A stretch of DNA of 64,000 nt from Sycon ciliatum (GCF_964019385.1 NC_088649.1:22908424-22972423); one strand, 5' to 3'; numbered from the stretch's first letter, positions 50,788-62,400 are shown. Numbers and translations: made by a program. The notes: generated by a model from the sequence alone, not told the origin.

Positions 50788-52305
50788 ACCGCTGGACTGC
50801 TGAACAATCGCATCCTCCGTGAAACAGCTGAGGTCACGTCACAGTCTCTTTCCGCCCTTTTCAACCGCTGCTTGCTGTCCAGTACTCAGCCCAGGGAGTG
50901 GAAATCTGCCGTTGTTGTACCTGTGTTCAAGGGAAAAGGTAATCCTTCTCACCCAGTCAATTACCGTCCTATATCGCTGTTAAATGCAGTTGCCAAATTG
51001 TATGAGTCTATGATTAGCCGTCAGTTTTACTCGTTTGTTGAGAGCCATAAAATTACCAGTTCCAGCCAGTTTGGCTTTTGTCGAAAGAGGTCAACAGTTG
51101 ACCAATTGGTACAGCTTACCTCAATTGTTTCGCGTGCATTTGACTCTAAGTCTTCTTGTGACCAGCTGTTCCTTGATTTTTCTAAGGCCTTTGACAGAGT
51201 TAGTCATCATTTAGTTATTCAATCTGTTTCAGGTTGGTGTTCTCTTTCTGCCTGTTCTTGGGTGAAGGACTTTATCAGTGATCGTAGTATTTGCGTTCGC
51301 ATTGGCCAAACTCTTTCTGACCCTTTGCCCATCACCGCTGGCGTACCCCAAGGTTCCCATCTCGGCCCGCTTCTTTTTAACCTGTGCATCAACTCCTTTC
51401 CTGATGCCCCTGCTTCTAGTACCCTATCCCTTTTTGCTGATGACTCTAATTTAATTCTTGTTTCTCCAGCAAACACCTCACTTCCTATCCATCATGCATT
51501 GCTCCAGACTGACATTGATAAGTGTTGTCAATGGTCATCAGCTACTGCCATGACGTTTAACACCAGTAAATGCGTCCACCTACCCTTTCAAAAATATGCA
51601 TTAGCCCCCGGCCCGTCATCCCCCTTGACAATGAACGGTGTGCCTATTCAGAAAGGTGATAGCCACTGTCATCTCGGCGTGACTATCACTCCTTCACTAA
51701 ATTTTTCTGACCATATAAAATCTATCACCCATAAGTTTCGCAGTCGTGTTTTTCTGTTGCGCCATATGGCCCATTTCCTTTCTGCTTCAACCGTGAATTT
51801 GCTCTACAAGTGTTACGTACGACCACTGTTAGAATACGCAGTCCCTGTCTGGTCATTCGCCGTATCCCATTCAGATTCGCTTACGTTAGACCGACTGCAA
51901 GCCGTTGCTGCTCGTTCATATCTGCTTTGTAAGACCCGGCACCCTCCTGAGTGGGAAACCCCGAAGCAGATTCTTAATCGTACTTGTGACTGGTCATCCC
52001 TGAAGTGGCGTCGTCAGATTCTGTCCTTGCTGTATTTTCATCATGTGTTTTACCAGTTTCCGTCTTTGCTAATTCGTTTCAAATTCAATGTATCCCTTAG
52101 TTGTCGTCACCCGTCCTCTATAGTTTTACCTCGTTCTGGCGCCCATTTCCTTAAATCCCCTCTCTTCAGTTTATCTGTGGAATGGAACAAACTTCCAGAA
52201 CACATCCGCTGCGTTCAGTCCTCTGTCAATTTTTGCATTGCTCTAAAGGCTCATTACTCTCAGCATAGATATTCTCTGGCTGGAATTCCGAACTTTTCCG
52301 TTTGA
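50788..52305 (+). CDS. LINE reverse transcriptase (CR1/L2/Rex1-like), 5'-truncated
   Basis: An uninterrupted frame of about 505 codons from the truncation point to TGA at 52303. It has VNYRPISLLNAVAKLYE, motif A LDFSKAFDRVSHH, motif B ITAGVPQGSHLGPLLFN, and catalytic FADDS. The thumb follows (HLGVTITPSLNFSDHI, YKCYVRPLLEYAVPVW), and the C-terminal end is typical of the group (LFSLSVEWNKLPEHIR). The endonuclease domain is missing through truncation, so it is a dead-on-arrival copy despite the intact frame. Confidence 0.8.
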   Translation, partial: TAGLLNNRILRETAEVTSQSLSALFNRCLLSSTQPREWKSAVVVPVFKGKGNPSHPVNYRPISLLNAVAKLYESMISRQFYSFVESHKITSSSQFGFCRKRSTVDQLVQLTSIVSRAFDSKSSCDQLFLDFSKAFDRVSHHLVIQSVSGWCSLSACSWVKDFISDRSICVRIGQTLSDPLPITAGVPQGSHLGPLLFNLCINSFPDAPASSTLSLFADDSNLILVSPANTSLPIHHALLQTDIDKCCQWSSATAMTFNTSKCVHLPFQKYALAPGPSSPLTMNGVPIQKGDSHCHLGVTITPSLNFSDHIKSITHKFRSRVFLLRHMAHFLSASTVNLLYKCYVRPLLEYAVPVWSFAVSHSDSLTLDRLQAVAARSYLLCKTRHPPEWETPKQILNRTCDWSSLKWRRQILSLLYFHHVFYQFPSLLIRFKFNVSLSCRHPSSIVLPRSGAHFLKSPLFSLSVEWNKLPEHIRCVQSSVNFCIALKAHYSQHRYSLAGIPNFSV

Positions 52306-52577
52306 GAAATTTTTTTTCCTTGAAATTAATCCTTGCTGGTTTTTTTTCATCTAAATGTCCCGCTTTTATCTGCAGAGGTGATTTTTTCCCTCGTCGATTT
52401 CTTTCCTGCTTTTATACCTCGATATTTAGGTACTGGTTTCCCTTCTTCCCATGCTTCATCTTCCACTCTCCTCTCCCCATTTCCCCATTTTTCTTGCGAT
52501 ATTTATGTGGGAGACTTCCATGATAAGCATCCATTTGCTTTTGGAGAATCCTTTTAAATAAATACAATACAATACAA
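50788..52577 (+). mobile_element. 5'-truncated LINE with (AATAC)n tail
   Basis: Flanked by ATTTACGTAAA (50777-50787) and ATTTCCGTAAA (52578-52588), an 11-bp target duplication with one change. 3' UTR of about 270 bp and tail AATACAATACAATAC. Confidence 0.8.
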
Positions 52578-52936
52578 ATTTCCGTAAACACTCGGGACTC
52601 AGCTGGTAATCTACACTTATTTCCTATACTGACCAATACTAAGTCAATATCAGACTTATCACGACCAGCCAAAGCCTGTGCTCATTCCCTAAAAAGGCGT
52701 CAAATATAGACAGTCACTATAGCCCTAAGGAGTGAAATATGCAGGAATATTTGACTGCCATCTAGTAAAAGTAAATTTAAGTCCCTTGATATGCAAAAAG
52801 TTGCAACCTCTAAGTGGGTAATAAAGCAAAGTACATACCCCAACTTAAAGTTGTGAATATGGAGATTTATCGCTCTCCCTTATCGCCATCCACTAATGCT
52901 TGTGATCCTTGACTGGTCATGTATTACAAACTCTAA

Positions 52937-53340
52937 GGGGCCGGTCGCACTCAGGGAAGATTTGAAAAAAACCGATGTTACCATGGACATTTGCCGCTGT
53001 GCGGGAGATTTGAGAGATTTAATCCACTCGATGAAAATCAGCTCGAGGCCTCGCTTTTCCGCCGAAGATTATAATCACCCGCGGCTTCCACTGGATTTGT
53101 TTTAGTTTCCTTGTTTTTATTGCGTTATGAAGTGGAGTGATACTCTAGAGGCTGTGCTGATGCAGCTCTGGCCCAGGAGAGGGACTGCCAGACTGCCAGA
53201 AGCGAATAGTGACAACAAAATTGCTCGCGTGAGTGAGATTTTTCTAATTGTGCGTATGCAGTATGGCGGTGATGAAAAGCAGAAAAAAATTTATTCCCGG
53301 TGTATTATATGAGGATTGTTCCCTCAATGTCACCGGCCCC
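52937..53340. mobile_element. 404-bp MITE, second copy
   Basis: Same family as 41353-41744, termini GGGGCCGGTCGCACTCAGGG and GTCACCGGCCCC, flanked by TAA and TTA. Confidence 0.75.
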
Positions 53341-53601
53341 TTAGTGGGTAATAAAGCAAAGTAAATACCCCAACTTAAAGTGGTTAATATGTGGATTTAT
53401 CTCTCTTCCATATCGCCCTGCACTAATTTTTGTGATCCTTGACTGGTCATGTATTACCCATATTAACGGTATATCGACTGCTTGAATCGACTGGTTATAT
53501 CGACCATTAAGGCGTTGCAATCTTTCGACTTTGGAGGGAATTAGAAATTTTCTATCCACTTCAGAAAGAAAATTTTGAAGAAAGAAAACAAAGGAAGAGA
53601 A

Positions 53602-53668
53602 CAAGCAGGATTCGAACCCACTACAGAATGAATCTCAGGCAAACTCTTATGCCACCCAGCCACTGGTA
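53602..53668 (-). repeat. tRNA-derived SINE head, second copy
   Basis: B-box complement at 53608-53618, A-box complement at 53652-53662. See 43445-43511. Confidence 0.6.
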
Positions 53669-54573
53669 TTGTACTGCAGAAGCTAAACCCTGTTGTTCTT
53701 ACAGTCTTGTACCCAAAATAGGCAGCATCCTATGTACACTATAGTACCAATTCTTTACTAAAAAGGCTAAAATAGCTGGATCAACTTCCGGGGTTATAGC
53801 AAAGGAATCGTGATAAATAGGATATTGACCTCGACTTCGGTCGAAATGGGAAATATAAAAAAGACGGTGGTGCGACTTTGGCGATAATTGGGAGGCGTAT
53901 GTTGCTCCCTGTGGGGGGAGCTCGCAGTTTTCCTGCCGACTTGAATTCTCACATGACTGAGTCACGACTGCCATCCAGAGCACACGAGAGGTCTATCGAA
54001 CCGTCCACTCGGCAAACCTGCAAGAAAGCACCACTCCCTGCTCAATACACATAATAACATAATTATTAGCTGCCTTGTCATTAAGCATTTGAGCTCATTT
54101 GGATTAGCGAATTCAAATAAAGTATACAAACAAACAAACAAACAAGAGCACCACTTGAAGAGTGCTCTCCAGGCACAAACCTCACCAAGGATACAAACTT
54201 ACGGGGACGCTCCAGCGCGGCCAACCCCTCCTGCACATAAGATATAAGCGTGTGCCAATGTCGCTCATGGAGGTTGTGAACAAGCGCTGAGGACCGTTGG
54301 TCATTCACGCTGAGGACCGTTGGTCATTCACCAGGTTGTTGCCTCCAAGAAATCTAATTCGCAAGTCCGTGCTGGGGACGACAATGTGAAGAAGTGGCTG
54401 GTGCGACTTCGGCGATGATTGGGAAGCGCGTGTTGTTCCCTACATGGCAGCTCGCAGTTTTCCTCCCGACTTGAATTCTCACTTGACTGACTCACGACTG
54501 CCATCGCACACGAGAAGTCCATCGAACCGTCCATTCGGCAAACCTGCGAGAAGGCACTACTCACCTCTCCCTG

Positions 54574-54617
54574 CTCAATACACAGTGTTTCGGGGAAGTC
54601 AACCCTCATCAGTTGAC
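54574..54617 (-). ncRNA. Hammerhead-like ribozyme upstream of kelch copy 4
   Basis: Identical to 22700-22743. Confidence 0.6.
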
Positions 54618-55540
54618 ATTGCGTAGGCTGAGGAAGATTGTGGCTGAAGAGCACCACAAATTATGTATAGTGCTCTCCAAGCACAAACATCACCAGGGAT
54701 ACTAACTTACAGAGACGCTCCGTTTCCAGCGCGACAAACACCTCGTCAACACCAGATAGCAGCGTGAGTTAGTGTCGTTGTTGAACGGTGAGAACAGATC
54801 GTCGAGGACCCTTTCTTACAAATCATCGCCGAAGTCGCAACCACTATTTCGTAACATTCTCGTTCTAAGAATAGTGCCGAATCCAACAACACCGTCCTTC
54901 TGTGCCTGCTAAAGGACTGCATCCCGAGAGCTGTTGAAACATGCTGACATGATAGTAATAGTAACCATGAGAGATACATCGTAGGTGAGCAGATTGTATA
55001 CCAAAGTATACCAAACCGGAGTGCTTCTTCCGTTGTTCATGCTTGCCAGTCCTGAAAACCACGTTTCAATTTTCACCATGAACTGCTTGACGGTGAGATC
55101 CGTTTACACGCTCTTGATGCTCATGCATTGTCACCAACAGCATGTCTCACACATAACCAAGGCAAGAACGAACAACATTTAAAATAAAAATCCCCGAGTA
55201 GTAAGAATTTGCCCAGGCATTGGACTATGCTCACTGCCATTTTTCGCTCCTTCCGTATTAACTTAAACTGTTTTCACTACCATTTTTGCACCCTCCATAT
55301 TAGCCCGTGTTGGAAGCCATTTTTCGTTCGTATTCTTCCTTTTGAGGTTGCGCTTGTGCATATTTCCCCCCTACAAAAGGCTTGGGCACGCTAAAATAAG
55401 TGGACATGCTAGACGATTATATTCTCGCCTTTCGTACCGTGAAATACAGACACTATCCCCGTTTCGCGTCAAGCTAATTGTTAGCGCCTACATTGGTGTA
55501 TGCTATCACCCTTATTATCTCTTACTTTATTCAGCCAGCC

Positions 55541-56800
55541 GTGTCTGTTCGTGTGTGGAGGAACCCTGGCCAATTGGAAAAGGAACATCCATGGGAGATG
55601 AGGACTAGTTGCATAGTCGACTCGACGATCTACACATTGGATGGTTGCCCTTGCGTTAGTCCGGAGGGAATTCTTCAGTGCATAAATATACCACAGTTGA
55701 AGCCTCGTTGTCCACATGATCAAGACCCGGAAAACGGCTTCAAAGCAGTTCAAATCAAATATCAGCCAGCATGGTTATTGACCGATCTTAACCCGCTCCA
55801 AATACGTTGTGGCGCAGCTGCTGCAGTTGGTTCTGACATTTTCTACTTCGGAGGACATCATGGACCCCAATGTGAAAACCGGACCTACCATAATACCGTC
55901 GCCCATCTGATTCCAAGTACGCGGACCGTTTCCCAGGTGAACATCCTCGGCAGTTCGCCGACACCAAAGTCGAACGTTGGTATGTGTTCCAATGTGAAAT
56001 TGAAAGAATGCTATGTGTTTGGTGGACTTGGGGAGCGTCCCTCGCAAACTAAGGGCGTAAAAACCCCAGCATCATACCTGGAAACAACAATAACCGGCGC
56101 ATATGTAAACAACGCAGTACATGTGCTGAACACAAGAGATTATGCTAGTACTGGAAACTGTACATGGTCAGAGATGATGTGTACTGGAAACGCTCCAGAC
56201 CCAAGATTTGCTTCTGCGTTCACCAATCGCGACAACTTCGCATACGTCTTTGGCGGAGCTTGCAATTCGACTGAGGAATTAAAAAATGATCTTCATCGAT
56301 TAAATTTGCGGTCAGCGGAGTGGAGTGGTGCTCTGCCGGTGACTGGAGAGCTGCCTCCAAAGCGATGCCATGCTTCTTTGGCCGCTAGCTCGACGTCCTT
56401 ACTGGTCCTCTGTGGTGGTTCTTTGTACAATGGAACGAACCTGATTTACGACAATGACATTTTCATCTTTCATACTGACTTACTATGCTGGTATGGCGTG
56501 AACACCTCACACATCCAGCCACTTTTTAAGGCATGGTGGGGACATTACTCATGCCAGTATCTTATGGGTGACGTGTATATTGTAGGAGGTTACAACTCGA
56601 TCCACAATCAAAATCTAGCAACGACAATCGTCAGAGTACGTACGGAACCGCCGTCCTTACAGAATCTTGCTTTGCAGGTGTATGCGGGCATCGCGACTTC
56701 AGAAGACGTGGAAAGCTTGGGAGTCCTGTTTCGCAGCGTTGTGCGTAAGATTCGAACGCATCCATGCACTAGCTGCAGTCCCAAACACGCGTGGAAGTAG
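55541..56800 (+). CDS. Kelch-repeat protein copy 4: open frame, start codon and promoter lost
   Basis: 419 codons with all six kelch blades, including FYFGG, YVFGG (twice), VLCGG and YIVGG, and tail CTSCSPKHAWK. The conserved start ATG is GTG here (55541). The 134 bp just upstream that exist in the other copies, including the TATA-like box, are deleted between CTTACTTT and ATTCAGCC. The frame is open for 21 more codons upstream, but I see no ATG there. The first in-frame ATG is near residue 20 (EMRTSC). The gene is therefore either silent, uses GTG, or starts later. The lack of any stop suggests the loss was recent or that some expression persists. Confidence 0.65.
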   Translation: MSVRVWRNPGQLEKEHPWEMRTSCIVDSTIYTLDGCPCVSPEGILQCINIPQLKPRCPHDQDPENGFKAVQIKYQPAWLLTDLNPLQIRCGAAAAVGSDIFYFGGHHGPQCENRTYHNTVAHLIPSTRTVSQVNILGSSPTPKSNVGMCSNVKLKECYVFGGLGERPSQTKGVKTPASYLETTITGAYVNNAVHVLNTRDYASTGNCTWSEMMCTGNAPDPRFASAFTNRDNFAYVFGGACNSTEELKNDLHRLNLRSAEWSGALPVTGELPPKRCHASLAASSTSLLVLCGGSLYNGTNLIYDNDIFIFHTDLLCWYGVNTSHIQPLFKAWWGHYSCQYLMGDVYIVGGYNSIHNQNLATTIVRVRTEPPSLQNLALQVYAGIATSEDVESLGVLFRSVVRKIRTHPCTSCSPKHAWK

Positions 56801-57380
56801 ACATTGTATTGATTTAAGTATACATTTAGCCTATTCCACTGCTAGGAACGCTGCTTGGGGTTCGTCAGCCTAGCGTTCTGAACAAATCTTGCTTTTCTTT
56901 CACTCACTCACCCACTCACTAACTCCACTCCAACGCACTTGCTAACCTGGCTCTCTATCTCTTTCCCTCCCTCTTTCTACTACTCTAGAACCCACACACA
57001 ATCTCTCTTCTCTCCCCAGGGTGCGCGTTGGATGCCTTGGTCACGAGACTACTCGTCGAGGGAGCATACTTCGCATCACCTGCACGGCATTTATATCACC
57101 TACACGCCCTTTGCAGTCCATTATGTTCGTTGTTTTGGTTGTTGTTGTTCTCCTACGTTCTATATACATGTAGGTATGTACAGTTTCACAGGAGATAATT
57201 TTGCTTTGGGTTTGAAAACATTGAGGTTTAGAATGACCTGATTGTATATTCTCCGATGGACGTGTATGTACTAGAATTTGCACTTATCAGTATATCGTTC
57301 AGAATCTCTCTGGTTTCAGCCTTTCACCCTCGTCAAGCGAGAGCTTGCAGTAATGATTTGTGCCAAGGCATGTTGTTGTG

Positions 57381-58004
57381 AGATCATATAAATTCGCACC
57401 GGAGGGCCACCACCACGCACATAAATCCGTAGTGTCGAATGCAAAACTCACAAGTTAATCAGGGGAAACACGGCCGTTCGAGTGATCCTAGCGCCGGCAA
57501 TCTAATATGGCGGCCGTTACGTCACAGATTTTCAAATTTTCAAATTTCTCGTATCCCAATTATCTAAAAAGTTGGACCAAAATTGATATGAATCAAGGCC
57601 TTCCTGACTTACTTCGCTGCTGTTAGTCTGAGGAAATCGGTTTTCCGAAACGGGGAAGCATCAAGGAACGTTTTGATGCCTTTTCCATCCGTCTCCTCCA
57701 TCCTCGTCCTCCGCTATGCGATGTGTTTCCTGGTTGGCGATCGAAGCGAGGATGCGATGTAGATGAAACTGTGAGTAATTCTAGTCAGACAACACAGACA
57801 TAAGTCACACAAAAGCAAGAGAGGATTTCTTCTGCACTCATAGCCGTGGCCGCACCCCCCCCCCCCCCCACACACACACACACATGTGAGTGCATGTGTG
57901 CACACACACACACACACACGCACGTAAGATGGAGTCACAGCAAGAAAGGCTTTCTTCTGCACTCATAGCTGTGGCTGTGCACACACACACATACACTGGC
58001 TCGG

Positions 58005-58048
<44 letters not shown>

Positions 58049-59344
58049 GCGCGCATAACATGGATAGCAATGTGCCATTACCGTTTCGAAGCACCAATGC
58101 ACAACAAATGCACAGCAGTAAGAACATGGAAATGAGCATATACGTAGTGCATGACAGTAACTCAACATTGGAGAAAGGCACTGTTTAAAGTTCAGTACAG
58201 GACTGCGTTATGTCCTGTGCCAGACTCGTTGTGGAAACGACCTTGCACTGGGCTAACTTGTGCCAGTGTTGCATCTAGACCTGGGAATTTATTCCTGGAT
58301 CTAGGATGGATCCGTGCTGGCAGGGGTCTGCCAGCCAATAAGAGCTTGATCAGTGAAGCGTCTGACGCATCCAAGGGCAGCAGGCAGTTATGGCATGGGT
58401 CATGCTATACGCCAAACTGGAGCAAGACAGCTAACGAGGAAGCAGCCGAGCAAAAGGCCACAGCAACCAATAGCCAGCTGAGCTACGTAGCTCGGCAAGG
58501 CTATGAGCAAGTTGTCATTGGCCACAATTCGGAGGTTATGTGCAACCAAACTAAGCAGGAGTGACATTGTGTTACTGGACTGAGAATTTCAGATGAAAGG
58601 CAGTTGCTGACTCCTGCTCATTCCCTTTGTCTTCATTATCAGGTAGCTCACTCAGACTTGCACTGCTTCTTCAGTTCCATTGTACTCTGAGGACTCAGCA
58701 AAGCGCAGCAGCAACATGAAACATCGAACATTTCATGAGCTCGTACGAGACAAGATCGTGAAGAGAAACAAATGGCACGTCACCCCTAATAGCTGCACCT
58801 TTAGAGATGCACGCCGTGCCAACTATGATCCGACTCCGTGTTGGCCTTGGTTTGCTCGCTGAGCAAGGCTAAGAGAGCATCCATGCGGAATTCAACTCTC
58901 TGGAGAAGCGTTTCTGGCAGATTCCTGCGCCCATGAAACATTTCGAAGCTATTGCTACGCAGCGCCTAACAAGAACGCTGCCCGGGTCCAGGCCTACAAG
59001 TCACTGCAGCTAAGGCATCGAGGAAAGCGGCAGCCATCGCGATCCTTCTCTTCATTCCATGGTCATGTCAATAATCAGTGACTCTCCGGCTCTTTTCAAG
59101 TCAGTTTTTCTTCGCCCTCCTTCTCGTCCTGTTGCAATAATTTTATTTTACTTATCCTGCATGCACTTCACGTTCGGTCGGGACTCCCAAACCTCGATTT
59201 ACCTAAGGTCACCTACTTGATTCTACTTGATTCGAACGGATCCACCTGAAACCATGCCAATTTCATAAATCGAACGTGTAAAGTACAAATGTGCGATTTA
59301 GCAGTAAAATCGCCGCCATGTTATTAGATGGCCACCGGCTGAAC
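57381..59344. other. Intergenic, simple repeats, no gene recognised
   Basis: Contains a C run followed by (CA)n (57857-57882), (CA)n at 57902-57919 and 58003-58047, and a duplicated GCAAGARAGGMTTTCTTCTG block near 57820 and 57940. Frames at 58151-58564 and 58680-58862 have no recognisable content. Confidence 0.5.
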
Positions 59345-59615
59345 GGACGTGGAAAGGGGATAAGTCTCTCAACAAGTGGGGTGTAAAGGCTCTAAAACCC
59401 CATACACCTCATCCTTGTTACCCTCACACCGAGCAAGTGAGTACCCAGCTCATCGTGGGTGTCGGCACAGTTCATTGCGTGTAGAGTGGTACTCGCCCGA
59501 ATCACAACGATTGAGAGAGCACTAAACACACTCCCTATTACCAGCGGAGGTTTGAACTTGGAACCTCATTAGTCGCAGGAAAGCCTACAAACCAATCGGC
59601 TACACGCGTTGGTCT
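59345..59615 (-). repeat. tRNA-derived SINE
   Basis: Minus strand head with perfect A-box TAGCCGATTGG (complement of 59592-59602) and a degenerate B-box AGTTCAAACCT, followed by a body of about 200 bp. The A-box matches the pol III consensus exactly. Confidence 0.6.
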
Positions 59616-59624
59616 ACTCAGAAG

Positions 59625-59885
59625 ATAAAGTAAAGTTAGAGGAATCATGACAAATGATCCTGTTGTAGAGTCAGGTAAACCGTTTTACAGGTCATACCTT
59701 GTTAATAGTTAAACACTGGTCATTCAAGACAAGAGGAAGAATCCACCATTCCCACTCATTACTCCCCTTGCTCTCCTCCCCCCCCCCCCAAACCCTGCGC
59801 CGTCGAGAATGCCAGCACGTTTCACTGATTCAATTATAGATCACTGGAAAGTTTGGTACGCTATCCGTTAATTAATGTCTTACTG
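59625..59885 (+). repeat. Direct repeat flanking kelch copy 5, left
   Basis: Matches 62105-62400 (AGAAGATAAAGTAAAGTTAG, CTGTTGTAGAGTCAGGTAAA, a C run). The pair brackets the copy-5 unit and probably reflects tandem duplication. Confidence 0.7.
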
Positions 59886-59894
59886 TAGAAAGGA

Positions 59895-60005
59895 AATGTA
59901 CATATAGAAACGAGTTAAGAGTAACTCGCCACCACTGTAACTACCTATAATTATACAGTCAGAAAGTGCAACAACTAGGCACAAAACTTACAGAGTTACT
60001 GAGAC
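59895..60005 (-). mobile_element. Fragment of the hammerhead-bearing repeat (3' part)
   Basis: Reverse complement of about 16195-16305 (CAGTCAGAAAGTGCAA..., ACGAGTTAAGAGTAACTC). Confidence 0.75.
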
Positions 60006-60259
60006 TTTCTCGTCTTTAAAACCGTGAAATACAGACTCTGTCCCCGTTTCGCGTCATGTTAATTGTTAGCGCCTACATTGGTGTATGCTATCACCCTCAT
60101 TATCTCTTAATATGCGTTCGTATAATAGTTCAATTGTGTTGTAATGTACTTTAGTGCAGCGTAGCTACAAGGTATCAGTGAAGATCTAGTCAGTGTGAAG
60201 TGAAACATATAAGCTGTTCACTACTCAGTCTCACTGCTGCTCCTTCTATTCAGCCAGCC

Positions 60260-61519
60260 ATGTATGTTCGTGTGTGGAGGAACCCCTTCCAAATGTGCGT
60301 GGAAACGGAACATCCGTGGATCATTACGGCTAGTTGCATAGTCGACTCAACGATCTACACATTGGGCGGTTCCCCTTGGATGAGTCAGGAGGGAGGTCTT
60401 CAGTGCATACAGGTACCATCGTTAAAGCCTCGTTGTCCACATGATCCAGACCCGGAAAATGACTTCAAATCAGTGTAAATCGAATACCAGCCAGCATGGT
60501 TATTAACCAATCCTAACCCACTTCACGTACATGGTGATGCAGCTGCTGCCGTCGGTTCTGATATTTTCTACTTTGGAGGATTCCACGAAATATATTATGG
60601 AAACGTAACCTACCAAAATACCGTCGCTCATCTGAATCCAAGTACGCGGACCGTTTCCCTGGTTAACATTCTCGGCAGTTCGCCGACACCGAAGTCTAAC
60701 GTTGGTATGTGTTCCAATAAGACATTGAAAGAATGCTATGTGTTTGGTGGAATTGGGGAGCGTCCCTCGCAAACTAAGGGCGTAAAAAACCCAGCATCAT
60801 ACCTGGAAACAATAACCGGCGGATATGTAAACAACGCAGTACATGTGCTGAACACAAGAGATTATGCTAGTACTGGAAACTGTACATGGTCAGAGGTGAT
60901 GTGTACTGGAAACGCTCCAGACCCAAGATTTGCTTCTGCGTTCACCAATCGCGACAACTTCGCATACGTCTTTGGCGGAGATTGCAATTCCATGGAATTA
61001 AGAAATGATCTTCATCGATTAAATTTGCGGTCAGCGTAGTGGAGTGGCGCTCTACCGGTGACTGGAGAGCTGCCTTCAGAGCGATGCTATGCTTCTTTGG
61101 CCCCGAGCTCGACGTCCTTACTTGTTCTCTGTGGTGGTGCGTGGTACAATGGAACGAACCTGAGTTGCCGCAATGACATTTTCATCTTTCATACTGACTT
61201 ACTATGCTGGTATGGCGTGAACACGTCACACATACAGCCACCATTGGAGGCACGGTCTGGACATTATTCATGTCAGGATCTCATGGTTAACGTGTATATT
61301 GTAGGAGGTTACAAGTCGCCCCACAATCAAAATCTAGCAACGACGATCGTCAGAGTACGTACGGAACCGCCGTCCTTACAGAATCTTGCTTTGCAGGTGT
61401 ATGCCGGTATCGCGACTTCAGAAGACGTGGAAAGCTTGGGAGTCCTGTTTCGCAGCGTTGTGCGTAAGATTCGAACGCAGCCATGCAGTAGCTGCAGTCC
61501 CCCTCACGCCTGGAAGTAG
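60260..61519 (+). pseudogene. Kelch-repeat gene copy 5, pseudogene with two nonsense codons
   Basis: Collinear with the intact genes from ATG 60260 to TAG at 61517. It is disabled by CAA to TAA at 60476-60478 and GAG to TAG near 61037-61039. One in-frame 3-bp deletion lies near 60994. No frameshift has accumulated. The upstream flank with the TATA-like box is intact, so loss of function looks recent. Closest in sequence to copy 4. Confidence 0.85.
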
Positions 61520-62104
61520 TCATGGTATTGAATGATGTGTACATTTTGCTCATTCCACTGCTGGAAGCGCTGCCTTGGATTCGTTCTTCCTAGCTTTCTG
61601 AACAAATCTGGCTTTACTTTCACTCCCTCACCTACTCACTAACTCCACTCCAACGCACTTGCTAACCTAGCTCTCAACCTTTTCCCCTCCCTCTTTCTAC
61701 CTCTCTAGACTAGCTTGCTCTCCCCAGGGGGCGCGTTGGACTCTTTGCTCACGAGTTCAATGGTCGAGGAAGTGTACTTTTCTTCACCTCAATGGCGTTT
61801 ATATCACCTACACGCCCTTTGTAGTCGATTATGTTTTTTGTTGTTCTCTTAAATTCTATATACATGTAGGTATGTAGACTTTCACAGGAAATAACTTTGC
61901 TTTGGGTTTTGAAAACATTGAGGTTAGAATGATCTGATTGTACACTCTCCGATGGACGTGTTTGAATTAAAGTTTGCACTTATCAGTATTTCGTTCAGAA
62001 TCTCTGGGGTTTAAGCCACCCACCCTCGTGAAGCGAGAGCTTGCAGTAATGGCTTGTGCTTAGAGATGTTGTTGCTATCGTACATTATCTTTCCTATCTT
62101 CTTA

Positions 62105-62400
62105 TCTAAACAGAAGATAAAGTAAAGTTAGTCCAAAGTTAGAGGAATCATGACAAGTGATCCTGTTGTAGAGTCAGGTAAACCGTTATACAGGTCATAC
62201 CTTACAGGTCATACCTTGTTAATAGTTAAACACTGGTCCTTCAAGGCCAGAGGACGATTCCACAATTCCCACTCATTACTCCCCTTGCTCTTCCCCCCCC
62301 CCCCTTGCGACATGGAGAATTCCAACACGACGTTTCACTGACTCAGTTCTAAATCACGTGGGACGTATGCTACACTGTCCGTTCATTACCTACTGCTGAA
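62105..62400 (+). repeat. Direct repeat flanking kelch copy 5, right
   Basis: Partner of 59625-59885, with an internal duplication of ACAGGTCATACCTT. Confidence 0.7.

Larger units (their letters stand above)
52610..53796 (+). repeat. Dispersed block, second copy of the 40895-43610 mosaic
   Basis: Collinear with the pieces around 40895-41352, 41745 and 42600-43610 but lacking the tRNA-like tandem, the 69-bp repeats and the LINE. It serves as the empty-site reference for those insertions. Confidence 0.7.
53797..57380 (+). repeat. Kelch duplication unit D
   Basis: Same layout as units B and C. It has a short tandem duplication GCTGAGGACCGTTGGTCATTC near 54286-54330 and the promoter deletion described under the gene. 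Confidence 0.8.

Noticed and set aside
57838..58181. Cys/Val and Thr/His repeat frames
   Set aside because: Products of (CA)n and C runs in all frames.
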